From assembly GCA_003116975.1 (NCBI GenBank), contig BGKB01000068.1, positions 124,001-188,000 on the forward strand: DNA of 64,000 nt, in the 5' to 3' direction. How positions within the stretch are numbered: position 1 is the first letter of the stretch; each line of letters begins with the position of its first letter. The notes under the pieces were generated by a model. It saw only the letters and a program-made list of their open reading frames with translations. It did not search any database and had not been told where the DNA came from. Below are positions 18,363 through 27,897 of this stretch, one piece after another. The position numbers and the translations under genes are program-made. This DNA comes from Aurantiochytrium sp. KH105 (Eukaryota > Sar > Bigyra > Thraustochytrida > Thraustochytriidae).

Positions 18363-21300
18363 ATGGACGCGCAGACCCAGAGTCCGCCGCAGCGGAGACG
18401 CCGCGCGCGGATGCCGACGGCGCCCGCTGCAGCTGCTGCTTCTTCGCCATCCTCCGCGTCTTCTTCGCCTTCATCTTGGCCGCAAACGCCTCTTCAGGGC
18501 GCCATGCCCGGGCGCCGGCCCCGCGCGCCCTGCTGCGCGACGGCACCAGCTCGGTCCCCCTCGACGGCGAGGCCGGCCTCGCCGCCGCCGCCGCCGCCGC
18601 CGCCGCCCGGAGCCCTCGGCGCCCGCCCCTCGAGAGACGGCGAGCGCGGCGTGCATGGCGCGCGTACTCCAGGTGCACGTGCAGCAGCAGGTGCACGTGC
18701 AGCAGCAGGTGCACGTGCAGCAGCAGGTGCGCGTGCAGTACAGGGAAGAGGAGGGGCCGCGAGGCTGGTGGCGCTGGCCGGCCTCGCGGTCGTGTACGCG
18801 CTGCTGGCCGGCCTCGCTCAGGCAGACGCGGGCCTCCGGGCAGAGGCTGACCTCAGCGCGCTGTGGTCGCGCCTGCAGGACGACGGGAGCCACGCCGACG
18901 AGGCCCGCGCCCTGTGGAGGAACAGGCGCCTGCAGGCCTCTGCGGGCGATATTGTGCAAAAGGCGTACGTTGCCATGAACGTGAGCGTGGTGAACGAGCT
19001 CACCGAAAACGTCGACGACGACGCGTCCTGGACAATCAAGCTCGACCTCCCGAACGGCAACGAGACGAGCTGCATCATGGAGAATTCGGCTATTCTCCCC
19101 GCCGCGCTGCGGAAAAAGTACCCGACTGTGCGCGCATGGAACGGCGCCTGCAGAGATGGCATCGAAGCGCACATCAACATGGAAACCGACAAGGCGGATA
19201 GCCTGAGTGCCACCGTGCGCATGCGCGACGGTGAAATGTATTATGTGGACTCCACCGCACAAAACAGCTCTGTCTACATCATGTATAATGTCAGAGAAGC
19301 CCGCATCACACAACTAAACGCGAGCACAAACTCGAGCGCGATTGGCGACGGTGAACGTCCTGCCAACAGCTCAGACACCTCAAACGCAACCTTCTCCTGC
19401 GGGACGCACGGCGACCCAGTCATTCCCGAAGAAGACGACGACGAGGTTGCCGATGCCAACGCCACGTCCAGTGGTAATGGACGCCTGCGCCGTCTTGAAG
19501 ACGGCACGGTGTACTCTGCATCCTACAAGTTTCGCATGGCGCTTATCGCCAACAGAAACTACGCCGCCTACCACGGCGGAACCAAGGCCGCGGTCCTCAA
19601 CGCCATGGGGACGCTCATGGCCCGCGTCAACGGCATCTACTCACGCGAACTCGGCGTGTACTTTCAACTCATTGACCGCAACGACGAGCTCATTTGTAGC
19701 GGCTCAAGCTGCAACTTTACCCTCCCCAACGACTCGTCACTCATCAACTACAACAAAGCCTTTTTGGACCACGTCGGCATTGACACCTCTGAATACGACA
19801 TTGGCCACAGCGTCTCCACGGGCGCGGGCGGTGTCGCCACGTATCCGTCGCTGTGCTACACAAACAACAAGGCGCGCGGTACAACGGGGATTAGCAATCC
19901 TATTGGGGACTCGTTTGCCGTCGACTATGTTGCGCACGAGATCGGCCATCAGCTGATGGGGGCTCACAGTTTTAAAGACTGCGGCAGCCAACTCATGGCT
20001 GTGGCCGCTGTCGAGCCCGGATCCGGGTCCACGATCATGGGCTATGCAAACCTTTGCTCGGGACGCAACCTTCAGTCCTATTCGGACCCTTATTTGCACC
20101 CGGTCAACCTGCAGCAGATGCGCGATTTTCTTGAGACTCGCGTCGAGAAGGCTTCGGACTGCGGCGAGGTCGTCGTCACCGAGCGAGAGCGCCCCGTCGT
20201 CTCCGTCATCGACGATGTCTGCACTGTGCCTGTCGGCAATGCTTTTCAGCTGCGGGGTGCCGCCAGCAATGATGCTGCCAAAGAGTCAACTTTTGCATGG
20301 GACCGATCTGACACAGGCGCGCAGACCTACAGCGACACCTCGCTCGGCGATTTCCGCTCGTACATGCCCATCGCCTCGCAGTCGCGCTTCTTTCCCAACA
20401 TGTTCAACCTTGTCAATGAGGTGACCTCGCTCTCGGAACATCTTCCGCAAACGGACATGAGCATGACCATGCGCTTCACGGCGCGGTCTTACTTTAATGC
20501 CACCAAGTTGCTTGATGGGTATGCCAAGGACGTCATTGGCGACTTTGGTTACGAGGACGTCGAGGTCGACTTTACGTCTTCGGTTGGACCGCTTCAGTTC
20601 ACCACTGCGACGAAATCGGCGCTCTCTGCTGGGGTGACGCCTCTTGAATATCAAACGTTCAAGTGGGACGTCGCGAACACAGACACCATATCCCCGAATG
20701 TGGAGATTCTCGTCGCCATCGATACGCTCGTTAGCAAGCAAGCCTACGATTACTCTACGGACACCGTGGACCTCGATTGGTGGCTCTTGGCCAAGGTTCC
20801 CAACACGGGGAGCACTAGCTTGAAAATTCCGCTCATGGCCAACAACACTGCCCTCATGACGCACTTTATGATTCGCTCGGCAGTGCACGACGTCTTTGAC
20901 GGCGATCGAGGATGCTACTTTTTCGATCTTGCGACATATTCCAAGGCTGAAGCCGTGAGCTCCTTGTCACCCGTTACTAATGGTAACGCCACAACGCCAA
21001 CGAGCGACATTGGAAGTGCGACTGATTCGCCATCTCCTAGCGACACAAGTGCAGATGACGGAAAGGCTTCGATCATCCCCCTTGTCGGTGGCGGAGCCGG
21101 AGCAGGCGTCGTCATCGTTGCGATCGCATTGTTTGCCTATCGTCGCAAAATGCAACGACGCAGCAACGCGCGGAGTGGAAGCCTCTCGGACCAACACGAC
21201 TATACCGAGCCCAAGCCGCCCCTGCTCAAGCGCTTCTCCAGCTCTTTTGCGTTTGGCAAGGGCAACGGAGGCGGCTCCGGCGAGTCTTCATTTCAAATGG

Positions 21301-22172
21301 CCTCGGCTGTCCACATGGGAGGGCCGTTCGACACTGTCACGGCTCAGCCCCAGCGCGCAAACCTGTCGCACGCCACGAGCTTCCATGCCGAGCCTGCGGG
21401 AGCTTCGCGCTACGAAGGTGCTCGTAACCTCCGTGGCGGCGACACAAGCTTCCATGCAGAGCCTTCTTCATTTCGGGGCGCGCCCAAATTGCACGCTGCG
21501 ACGAGTTTCCATGCAGAGCCGCCTTCGCCGCGCGCGCCGCCTTCTGGATTCCACGCCGCCTCCTCTTTTCGCCATGACAACCATGGCAACATGCCTTTCG
21601 GATCGAGACCTTCTCCTCGCGAACATCACAGATACGAAAACGACGACAACGACAGAGAGGACGATCTCGAGTCCTCGCGGGCCCATGAGGCGCCCTCGTT
21701 CGTGCCTCGCACTCCGGAACCTCCCAAGCGACCTGCGTTGGACCTGAGTCGCCTGTCATGGTTCCGCCGCAACCAAGAGCCCACGCCCGAAGACTATGAC
21801 GAAGAGCAGGCTGCGCCCCCGCCTCGCGTGGCGCGCAGACCCGATCCTGTCCCTGTTCGCGCCTACCGGCCGCCTGAGCCTGCGCTGCCCCGTCAAGGAT
21901 CGTCGTCTCCGACCTGGGCCAATGCGCGTCAGAACTTGCGGCCCACGGGCGCGAGCGGCGTGCCTAGACAACCTCAGTCCAAGAGGACCAGCATTCGTGA
22001 CTTGGCGAACCGCTTTCTCCCGGTTCGTCCGAGCGATGTTGCGCGTAATGGTGGTTCCTCTTCGCCTTGGGGTGGTGGCGGCAGCGGCAGGGGAAGTCGT
22101 CCGAGTTCGGACGGCAGCGCCTCGTCAAGAAGCGCTTGGGCCGCTTCCCGCTGGCCTCATGGAGACCAGTGA
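18363..22172 (+). CDS. Type I membrane metzincin metalloprotease (reprolysin-like)
   Basis: About 1269 residues from the ATG at 18363, without an intron. A hydrophobic segment at about 134-156 (VALAGLAVVYALLAGLAQAD) probably acts as signal peptide or anchor, but the 130 basic, Pro/Ala-rich residues before it are unusual, so a later start is possible. The catalytic domain has HEIGHQLMGAH (residues 525-535), the HExxHxxGxxH zinc site of metzincins, followed by the Met-turn GSTIMGY. The preceding NPIGDSFAVDYVAHE context resembles reprolysin-type bacterial and protist proteases. Many N-x-S/T sites occur in the ectodomain. A second hydrophobic segment (about 904-926) is followed by YRRK and a 340-residue cytoplasmic tail rich in Pro, Ser and Arg, with three SFHAEP repeats. 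The predicted role is cell-surface proteolysis or shedding. Confidence 0.85.
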   Translation: MDAQTQSPPQRRRRARMPTAPAAAAASSPSSASSSPSSWPQTPLQGAMPGRRPRAPCCATAPARSPSTARPASPPPPPPPPPGALGARPSRDGERGVHGARTPGARAAAGARAAAGARAAAGARAVQGRGGAARLVALAGLAVVYALLAGLAQADAGLRAEADLSALWSRLQDDGSHADEARALWRNRRLQASAGDIVQKAYVAMNVSVVNELTENVDDDASWTIKLDLPNGNETSCIMENSAILPAALRKKYPTVRAWNGACRDGIEAHINMETDKADSLSATVRMRDGEMYYVDSTAQNSSVYIMYNVREARITQLNASTNSSAIGDGERPANSSDTSNATFSCGTHGDPVIPEEDDDEVADANATSSGNGRLRRLEDGTVYSASYKFRMALIANRNYAAYHGGTKAAVLNAMGTLMARVNGIYSRELGVYFQLIDRNDELICSGSSCNFTLPNDSSLINYNKAFLDHVGIDTSEYDIGHSVSTGAGGVATYPSLCYTNNKARGTTGISNPIGDSFAVDYVAHEIGHQLMGAHSFKDCGSQLMAVAAVEPGSGSTIMGYANLCSGRNLQSYSDPYLHPVNLQQMRDFLETRVEKASDCGEVVVTERERPVVSVIDDVCTVPVGNAFQLRGAASNDAAKESTFAWDRSDTGAQTYSDTSLGDFRSYMPIASQSRFFPNMFNLVNEVTSLSEHLPQTDMSMTMRFTARSYFNATKLLDGYAKDVIGDFGYEDVEVDFTSSVGPLQFTTATKSALSAGVTPLEYQTFKWDVANTDTISPNVEILVAIDTLVSKQAYDYSTDTVDLDWWLLAKVPNTGSTSLKIPLMANNTALMTHFMIRSAVHDVFDGDRGCYFFDLATYSKAEAVSSLSPVTNGNATTPTSDIGSATDSPSPSDTSADDGKASIIPLVGGGAGAGVVIVAIALFAYRRKMQRRSNARSGSLSDQHDYTEPKPPLLKRFSSSFAFGKGNGGGSGESSFQMASAVHMGGPFDTVTAQPQRANLSHATSFHAEPAGASRYEGARNLRGGDTSFHAEPSSFRGAPKLHAATSFHAEPPSPRAPPSGFHAASSFRHDNHGNMPFGSRPSPREHHRYENDDNDREDDLESSRAHEAPSFVPRTPEPPKRPALDLSRLSWFRRNQEPTPEDYDEEQAAPPPRVARRPDPVPVRAYRPPEPALPRQGSSSPTWANARQNLRPTGASGVPRQPQSKRTSIRDLANRFLPVRPSDVARNGGSSSPWGGGGSGRGSRPSSDGSASSRSAWAASRWPHGDQ
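18673..18738. repeat. 18-bp tandem repeat inside metzincin N-terminal coding region
   Basis: Three perfect copies of GTGCACGTGCAGCAGCAG and a partial fourth. In frame they encode repeated GARAAA units just before the hydrophobic signal-like segment. The unit length is a multiple of three, so copy-number change would not break the frame. Confidence 0.85.
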
Positions 22173-22494
22173 TCTCTCGCTCGGGGTCAGATGAAAGCAA
22201 GGTCTTTGGGTCTTCTTCAAATCCTTTAGTGTTTCTTATTGTAAATCCTCAATTCCGATGTGTACCTTCGTGTGTGTTTATGCGTGTCTTTCATGGCTGA
22301 TGCGTTGGTTTTTCTTGCGTGCGTGCCTGTCTGCTTGCTTGCATTGCGAGCACCTATGTACCATGTGACTGACTTGTCTCTCTTGTGCCGATCATCGCAC
22401 ATCACAAATGCGCAAGAATCTCTTATCTATTCCCTGCAATCCATCGAGCCTGGGGCATAGGAGCTTCCTTGGTTCCTTGCTGGAATAAAACCCA
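22173..22494. other. Convergent intergenic region
   Basis: 322 bp between the 3' ends of the metzincin and ICMT genes, rich in TG and CTTG-like runs. No gene is seen. Confidence 0.45.
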
Positions 22495-23346
22495 TCAAGC
22501 CTCAATGAAGGGAATGCCAATTGGCGTCTTGCGGCGGTACGCAGGGTACTCGTCGGGGAAGAACTTGATGAGTCTATCCTCCTCAAAAGGAATGCGTGTG
22601 TTGAAGAACATCCACGCTGCATAGGCGTAGCCAGCCGCGCAAATAGGATTGCACATGAGGAGCTGGGTTCCAATACTCCACCAGAACCAGCCAAAGTAAG
22701 AAGGATGGCGGACGATGCTATACAAGCCCGTGGTGACGAGTTTGTGTGAGCTGGACTTTTCTGTCTGAATGATGTGCGTGAAGTTGCTGCCAGCCTCAAC
22801 CATGGCTCCCGTGCGGAAGCTCTGTCCCACAAGGACGAGCACAACACCAATAAACATGATGAGCTGACTCAGAGCGCTTGACTTAAGTCCTGGGACAACG
22901 AGAACCTCTAGCCAGAACTCAACCCAGGAAGCAACCAAGGCGATCTGGTACGCTTTGCTTTGATTGAGCAGGAAGCTTTCCCAGGCGACAATGGGGGCAT
23001 TGTACCTCGCCGTGGTGATAAATTCTGACATGTGATAAAAGCAGAGCGCCACAAAGTACGCGCACCAAGCCCTGGTGAGCGTGGCGCTCGAGGAGGAGTA
23101 GCTGAATGACCATGCCAAGCCGACAAGGTGAGCTGCGCCGAGTCCTCCGAGCGCAAAACTAGTCACAGCAATACGGCCGAGCCCTACGGGATTAGTGAAT
23201 TGCATGGCCGATCTCGCCTCGGTCTTGTCAAAGAGCGCATCCAGCATTATCATGTACTCTTCCCTCGGCCACAGAGACCCCTCGCGGATCTCCATGCGCA
23301 CGTTCACACCGTCGTAGACCTCGCCATCTTTCCCGACTTGCTTCAT
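22495..23346 (-). CDS. ICMT: Protein-S-isoprenylcysteine O-methyltransferase
   Basis: 283 residues from the ATG at 23346. The C-terminal half has the ICMT signature: HKLVTTGLYSIVRHPSYFGW, then FEEDRLIKFFPDEYPAYRRK, with several hydrophobic segments before and between. This ER membrane enzyme methylates the C-terminal prenylcysteine of Ras/Rho-like and other CaaX proteins using S-adenosylmethionine. The length matches the family (about 280 residues). The N-terminal 60 residues are less conserved. It follows PRPF38A on the same strand with 600 bp between them, too far to suggest co-transcription. Confidence 0.92.
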   Translation of the reverse strand: MKQVGKDGEVYDGVNVRMEIREGSLWPREEYMIMLDALFDKTEARSAMQFTNPVGLGRIAVTSFALGGLGAAHLVGLAWSFSYSSSSATLTRAWCAYFVALCFYHMSEFITTARYNAPIVAWESFLLNQSKAYQIALVASWVEFWLEVLVVPGLKSSALSQLIMFIGVVLVLVGQSFRTGAMVEAGSNFTHIIQTEKSSSHKLVTTGLYSIVRHPSYFGWFWWSIGTQLLMCNPICAAGYAYAAWMFFNTRIPFEEDRLIKFFPDEYPAYRRKTPIGIPFIEA

Positions 23347-23944
23347 GCTCGCCCGATGAAGCCCTGCTTTGCTTGCTCGCTCACGCGCTCACTCGGGGTC
23401 CGATTGATGCTACGACGCGACGAGGCGTGGCGTGGCGTGGCGTAGCGTGGCGCGTTAGCTCACGGCGCGAGCCTGCTTTGCTGCTTGGCCGCGTCTCGCC
23501 GGATGCAGCAGAGAGGCGCGCCGGTGTATGGAGTTTGATCGTCCTCTTTGAGTTTTCTTATTTTATGAGCGAGCGAGCGAGGGTCAGGGTCAGGGTCAGC
23601 GAAAAGCTAGGGAAGGAGAAGGAAGGGTCATACAAGGTGCAGAGAAATTGTGACAGCACGACGCGCAGGTCTCTTTACTGATAATCTGAGGATAAGAGAA
23701 TAGTATAAATTTTTGTCTTGAAGCTTGCCAAGAAGAGAAGCACGTGAAGCAAACTTAGGCTCTTTTTCTCCAACTTTTCCCACTTCATTTCTCAAGCTTT
23801 TTTGGTCAATTGTGCAAATATTCGCATGTAGCTGACGCTCTGATCCAATCAGGCGCACCGACTGTACTATTTTTCTATGCAACAAAGCCGAGGAGCTGCC
23901 ACTGTATTCTTCTTTCAGGTATTCAGGCGATCTTCAGGCGAAAC
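23347..23944. other. Intergenic region between PRPF38A and ICMT
   Basis: About 600 bp. GTGGC-type pentamer repeats at about 23425-23455 and GGGTCA repeats near 23580-23600 lie upstream of ICMT; the part next to PRPF38A is A+T-richer, as expected for a 3' untranslated region. No gene is seen. Confidence 0.45.
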
Positions 23945-25039
23945 TCAGGCTGAATGCTGCTTGAGACCCTTGACAAAAAGGGTCTTGGCAGGCTTATCCT
24001 TTTTATCATCCTTTTTGCTCTTTTTCTTCTTTTTCTTCTTCTTCTTCTCCTTCTTCTCGTTGTGCTCGCGTTTGTGCTTGCTCTTCTTTTCCTTTTTACT
24101 TTTCTTCTTGCTGCTTTTTGTCAATACGTCGTCAGAGTCATCTGACTCGCTATTCTCGTCCTCTTTTTCGGCGAAAGTCACATTCTCGTCGTCACGTGTT
24201 GTCACAGGTTCTATGGGTGTCTCGGCAACATTATCGTCTTGTCTCGCTCGTTTGGCCGTCTCGTCGTCATGCGAGACAGACATCCCGTTGCGGGCGCGCT
24301 TTGTACCCAAAGATGGCTCTTCGACCGAGCTAGCGTCTGAACGAGACGAGTTGTCGTCGCCATTTTCGCTTTCGCCCTCCAAATCACCAACGTCATCAAG
24401 AAGACTGGGAATGCTGGCATCATCAGCAAGGCCGCCGTTTGCAATCTTGTCGCGCAAGACGGTCTGGCGTTCTGGAGGCAAAAGCCTCGCCTGGACAAGC
24501 ACAGACCGCAAGGCCAAACGAGGAAGCGCAATCGAACACGCCATGTCTTCCTCGAGCAGGGTATCAATAAAGTCATCCATGGTGGTGAGCTCCCAGCCCA
24601 CCTTTGTCTGAACACGAAGTTTGCGGTAATCCGACATGAGCGGCTCAAGCAATCTGTACACATCAGCTGGACGCGCTGTCATGCGCACGTACATGGCTGC
24701 AAGGGCGCGCATGTACTTGAACTCTTCGTTGTCGAGCATCGCGCGCGAGATCGCGAGCTCCGGGGCAATCTGGAGCATCTTCACCAGCAGGCAAATGAAG
24801 GGCGTCGGTTTGTTCGTCTCGCTCGCCGTGGCGCCAATATACTCGAGGTCCGCCGCGCGGTCCACAAGGTCGGCCGCATTGACGCCAAAGCAGTACTGCT
24901 GCCAGTACGCCGACTCGTACACGCGCAGGCGCAGGATACGCTCCACGAGGTTCACCGGGTCCGTGCCGTGCACGAGCGGCCGGATCAGCGCGCCATCATT
25001 CGCCGCCGCGGCGGCCGCCGCCGGCTGCGCCTCTGCCAT
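23945..25039 (-). CDS. PRPF38A: Pre-mRNA-splicing factor 38A
   Basis: 364 residues from the ATG at 25039. Residues from about 20 to 190 are the PRP38 domain: VHGTDPVNLVERILRLRVYE, YWQQYCFGVNAADLVDRA, NKPTPFICLLVKMLQIAPE, then EFKYMRALAAMYVRMTARP and TTMDDFIDTLLEED. PRP38 proteins belong to the U4/U6.U5 tri-snRNP and are needed for spliceosome activation. The C-terminal 150 residues are acidic, then a lysine-rich run ending in KGLKQHSA, comparable to the charged tails of animal and plant homologues. It is divergent from CRY-DASH with about 510 bp between start codons. Confidence 0.93.
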   Translation of the reverse strand: MAEAQPAAAAAAANDGALIRPLVHGTDPVNLVERILRLRVYESAYWQQYCFGVNAADLVDRAADLEYIGATASETNKPTPFICLLVKMLQIAPELAISRAMLDNEEFKYMRALAAMYVRMTARPADVYRLLEPLMSDYRKLRVQTKVGWELTTMDDFIDTLLEEDMACSIALPRLALRSVLVQARLLPPERQTVLRDKIANGGLADDASIPSLLDDVGDLEGESENGDDNSSRSDASSVEEPSLGTKRARNGMSVSHDDETAKRARQDDNVAETPIEPVTTRDDENVTFAEKEDENSESDDSDDVLTKSSKKKSKKEKKSKHKREHNEKKEKKKKKKKKKSKKDDKKDKPAKTLFVKGLKQHSA

Positions 25040-25552
25040 CGCGCGCTCCTCTCCGCCGCCCTCGCGGCCTTCTCCGCGGCCGCCCGCGCAACCGCCGCGC
25101 CGCCCAGAGCCTCGGGCCGCGGAGTCGGTGACGGAGTTGGCGCCCTGCCAGGGACCTTGTGCGCCGCCTCTCTTCTTCTCCTTGGGCGCCTTTAGCGAGC
25201 GCCTTTAGCGAGCGCCTTTAGCGATCGCCTTTAGGCGACCTTTAGCAACTTGGGTCAGGTCGCCCTGGCCACTGCGAGGCGCGCCCAGTCGCCGCAAGCA
25301 AGAAGCGAGCAGGCGAGCAAACCCGCAAGGCTGGTCTCGGAGAAGGACCGAGAGGACGGGAAAACCTGCGCGAGACCTCGCGCAAGCCTTACGGAGAGCT
25401 GTCTCGCCGGCAGCTGCGGTGGACGCGGACCTGAGCCCGGACTCGGGGCTGGACTCGAGCTGGGACCAGGCCGAGGAGCGTCGTCCCGTTTTACGTTGAG
25501 GACAGGTCCAGCATAGCTCGAAACAGAGCATCGAACCAAGGTAGAGAGAAAC
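25040..25552. promoter_or_regulatory. Shared divergent promoter of PRPF38A and CRY-DASH
   Basis: About 510 bp separate the two start codons, so both promoters must lie here unless there are remote leader exons. The region holds a 13-bp tandem repeat with a CTTTAG core (25186-25246). Which gene the repeat serves cannot be told from sequence. Confidence 0.5.
25186..25246. repeat. 13-bp tandem repeat with CTTTAG cores
   Basis: Three perfect copies of GCGCCTTTAGCGA followed by two altered copies, giving five CTTTAG cores in 60 bp. It lies about 150 bp upstream of PRPF38A and 310 bp upstream of CRY-DASH. Confidence 0.8.
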
Positions 25553-27289
25553 ATGGGCGGCGCGTACAGACCGGTGATCGTCTGGTTTCGCAATGATCTG
25601 CGTCTGACCGACAACGCTGTGCTGCATTTACCCGAGATCCAGCGCGCAACGCACCTCGTGGGCATTTACTGCTTGGATGATCGTTTCGAGAATGCGCGCA
25701 CCAAACGTTTCAAGGAGCAGGCCGTAGCAGAGCTCAAAGAGCGTTTTCACAAAAGTTTCGGGGCTCCTTTGGAGTGCTACCGCGGCAAACCGGAAAAAAT
25801 CATTCCCGATGTCGTGCGCAAGCTTCGCAAGCTTGGTACCGGCAGTCAAGATGGGTTTGTCGTTGCAAGCGAGGAGGTCACGTCCTATGAGAAGCGAGTA
25901 GAGGCAAAGCTTCAGGAACAGCTTGCGCCTCTCGGGTTTTCGCTCAAGCTTGCGTGGACGTACAGTCTCTTCCATCCGGATGACTTGCCCTTTGACGTGC
26001 GCAATGGTGATCTCCCTGAGCCATTCACCTCATTCCGAAAGCGTATCGAAGATAGTCAAGACGCAGTCGTGAGGCAGGTACTTGATGTGCCCAGCCTCAA
26101 GCTGGGAGCCATCCCGCTGGACGACCCGAATGCGGGTCTCGATTGCGTCCCGGGAGCGTGGACACCTTCGCAGGATGGCGGCGGCGCAGGAAAGAGTCCA
26201 GATCAAAGTGCAGACGCGACAACAGACGTTCTCCCGTTCGAAGATGGACCTTTGAAGAGCGGCCATCCAGACCATTGGCTTACATTCCGTGGTGGCGAGT
26301 CTGCCGCAAACGCGCGCCTCGAGTATTTTGTTGAGCATGGCTTGTCCAAGTACAAGACCAAGCGCAACGAGTCGGTTGGGTGGGACTATTCCACCAAGCT
26401 GTCGCCCTGGCTTGCAGCTGGTAACATTTCCCCACGCCAGGTGTACCATCGAATTCGCGCGTACGAAGAAGAACATGGCGAGAGCGTTCACACGTATTGG
26501 TGCAGCGTCTTTGAGCCACTTTGGCGCGACTTTATGCGCTTCCAGGGCATCAAGTATGGCAACAAGCTGTTCTTCGAGCTTGGTCCAGCTGGCGAGATGC
26601 CATCTGGTGCCAAGTGGTCGTATGGCGATCGTGAGACCGCGAAGCGTTTCAAGTCGTGGCAAGAGGGTCGCACAGGCATCCCTTGGGTCGATGGTCACAT
26701 GCGAGAGCTCGTGCACACTGGCTTCATGTCGAACCGTGGGCGGCAGAATGTGGCCAGCTTTCTCGTGCATAATCTTCACGTGGACTGGCGCGAGGGAGCG
26801 CAATTTTTCCAGGACCAGCTCATCGACCATGACGTGACGAGCAACTGGTGTAATTGGGCATCAGCAGCTGGCGTTGGAACGCGGGGCGCTCGTTTGAACC
26901 GTTTTAACATGGACAAGCAAGCTCGTGACTACGACAAACTTGCGGTTCATGCTCGCCTTTGGGTCCCGGAGGTAGCCGATGTTCGTCCGGAGGCTGTGCA
27001 CGACCTGGCTCTACGAAGCCGCGGCTCATCAATGGAAAGCTTTCGTTCCAAAAAGGGCCAGCAGCGTCAGGAACAGCAAAACAAGGAGCAAGAACAGCAA
27101 GAACAGCAAGAGGTGAAAGAGAGCGGCAAAGGCGGGGAGCAGCAAATCTCGGCTCCGTATCCGCCGCCTGTTGTCCCTCTACCTTTTGTGCAGAAAAATT
27201 ACCAAGGCAAAGGAAAGCATGGGAAGCCCAACAACAGAAACAAGAAGCGCGCGCACAAGGGCAAGAACCAAACTTTTTACACGACTTGA
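25553..27289 (+). CDS. CRY-DASH: Cryptochrome DASH (photolyase/cryptochrome family)
   Basis: 578 residues from the ATG at 25553. The N-terminal photolyase domain starts VIVWFRNDLRLTDNAVL. The FAD-binding half has SPWLAAGNISPRQVY, FEPLWRDFMRFQGIKYG, GRTGIPWVDGHMREL, SNRGRQNVASFLVHN and DVTSNWCNWASAAGVG, the last typical of the DASH branch. DASH proteins bind FAD and a folate cofactor and repair UV-made pyrimidine dimers, mainly in single-stranded DNA. The last 90 residues form a Gln-rich, then basic tail with NYQGKGKHGKPNNRNKKR. A C-terminal NYQGKG extension of this kind is common in the branch and may bind nucleic acid. An acidic insert lies near 205-225. Confidence 0.93.
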   Translation: MGGAYRPVIVWFRNDLRLTDNAVLHLPEIQRATHLVGIYCLDDRFENARTKRFKEQAVAELKERFHKSFGAPLECYRGKPEKIIPDVVRKLRKLGTGSQDGFVVASEEVTSYEKRVEAKLQEQLAPLGFSLKLAWTYSLFHPDDLPFDVRNGDLPEPFTSFRKRIEDSQDAVVRQVLDVPSLKLGAIPLDDPNAGLDCVPGAWTPSQDGGGAGKSPDQSADATTDVLPFEDGPLKSGHPDHWLTFRGGESAANARLEYFVEHGLSKYKTKRNESVGWDYSTKLSPWLAAGNISPRQVYHRIRAYEEEHGESVHTYWCSVFEPLWRDFMRFQGIKYGNKLFFELGPAGEMPSGAKWSYGDRETAKRFKSWQEGRTGIPWVDGHMRELVHTGFMSNRGRQNVASFLVHNLHVDWREGAQFFQDQLIDHDVTSNWCNWASAAGVGTRGARLNRFNMDKQARDYDKLAVHARLWVPEVADVRPEAVHDLALRSRGSSMESFRSKKGQQRQEQQNKEQEQQEQQEVKESGKGGEQQISAPYPPPVVPLPFVQKNYQGKGKHGKPNNRNKKRAHKGKNQTFYTT

Positions 27290-27897
27290 TCTTCGGGTCA
27301 ACAATAGGTATTTATCGTTTCGTTGTCGCTGAGGATGCAGTGATGCCATTCAATCGATAATTTCATTTTTCTTTTCTTTTATTTTTTACCTTGAAGCGCA
27401 TGATGATCATCTTCGATCATAATAATGCATGGCTAAATCTTTTTTCGCGCGATTTCTCAAAGTGACAAAAAGAAGAAGGCTGTTCGTGATCGTAGGCTAG
27501 CAGAGAATGGCAACCCGGCTGTCTTTTATCCTGCCCTCACCCTTGAAAAATAGGTGCATGTAGCCTCGTCAGGCTAACTAACGGAAGGAGAGAAGGAAAT
27601 GACCAGAAACAGCCGAGAGGAGTCTTTTCTGGAACGTTCTGAGATCGTTCTGGAAAACATTGTTCTGAAAACGTTCCGTGAGAGAGATGATGCCGTCCGT
27701 GGTGCAGTGTGTTGCAAATCCTCAACCCCTGCACGCGCTTTGCACGCGTGAGCCTGCTAGACTCGCAGTAGATTTCGCTAGACATTTTTCGTTGCTGGTC
27801 AGGGGCCTCACTCCTTCACCTTCGAGGAAAAGAGACGAAAGAGAGAGAAATTTGACCGGCCGGCAGCGGGTCACGGCAACGGTCGCGGTTGCGGTCC
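27290..27897. other. Intergenic region
   Basis: About 610 bp between two + strand genes. The part after CRY-DASH is A+T-rich, as for a 3' untranslated region. Near 27626-27682 the related words GAACGTTCTGAG, ATCGTTCTGGAA and AACGTTCCGTGAG form short inverted-repeat-like clusters. No gene is seen. Confidence 0.4.

Noticed and set aside
18673-18738. CRISPR-like array
   Set aside because: The 18-bp units are directly abutting without spacers, are inside a coding region, and the genome is eukaryotic. It is a plain VNTR.
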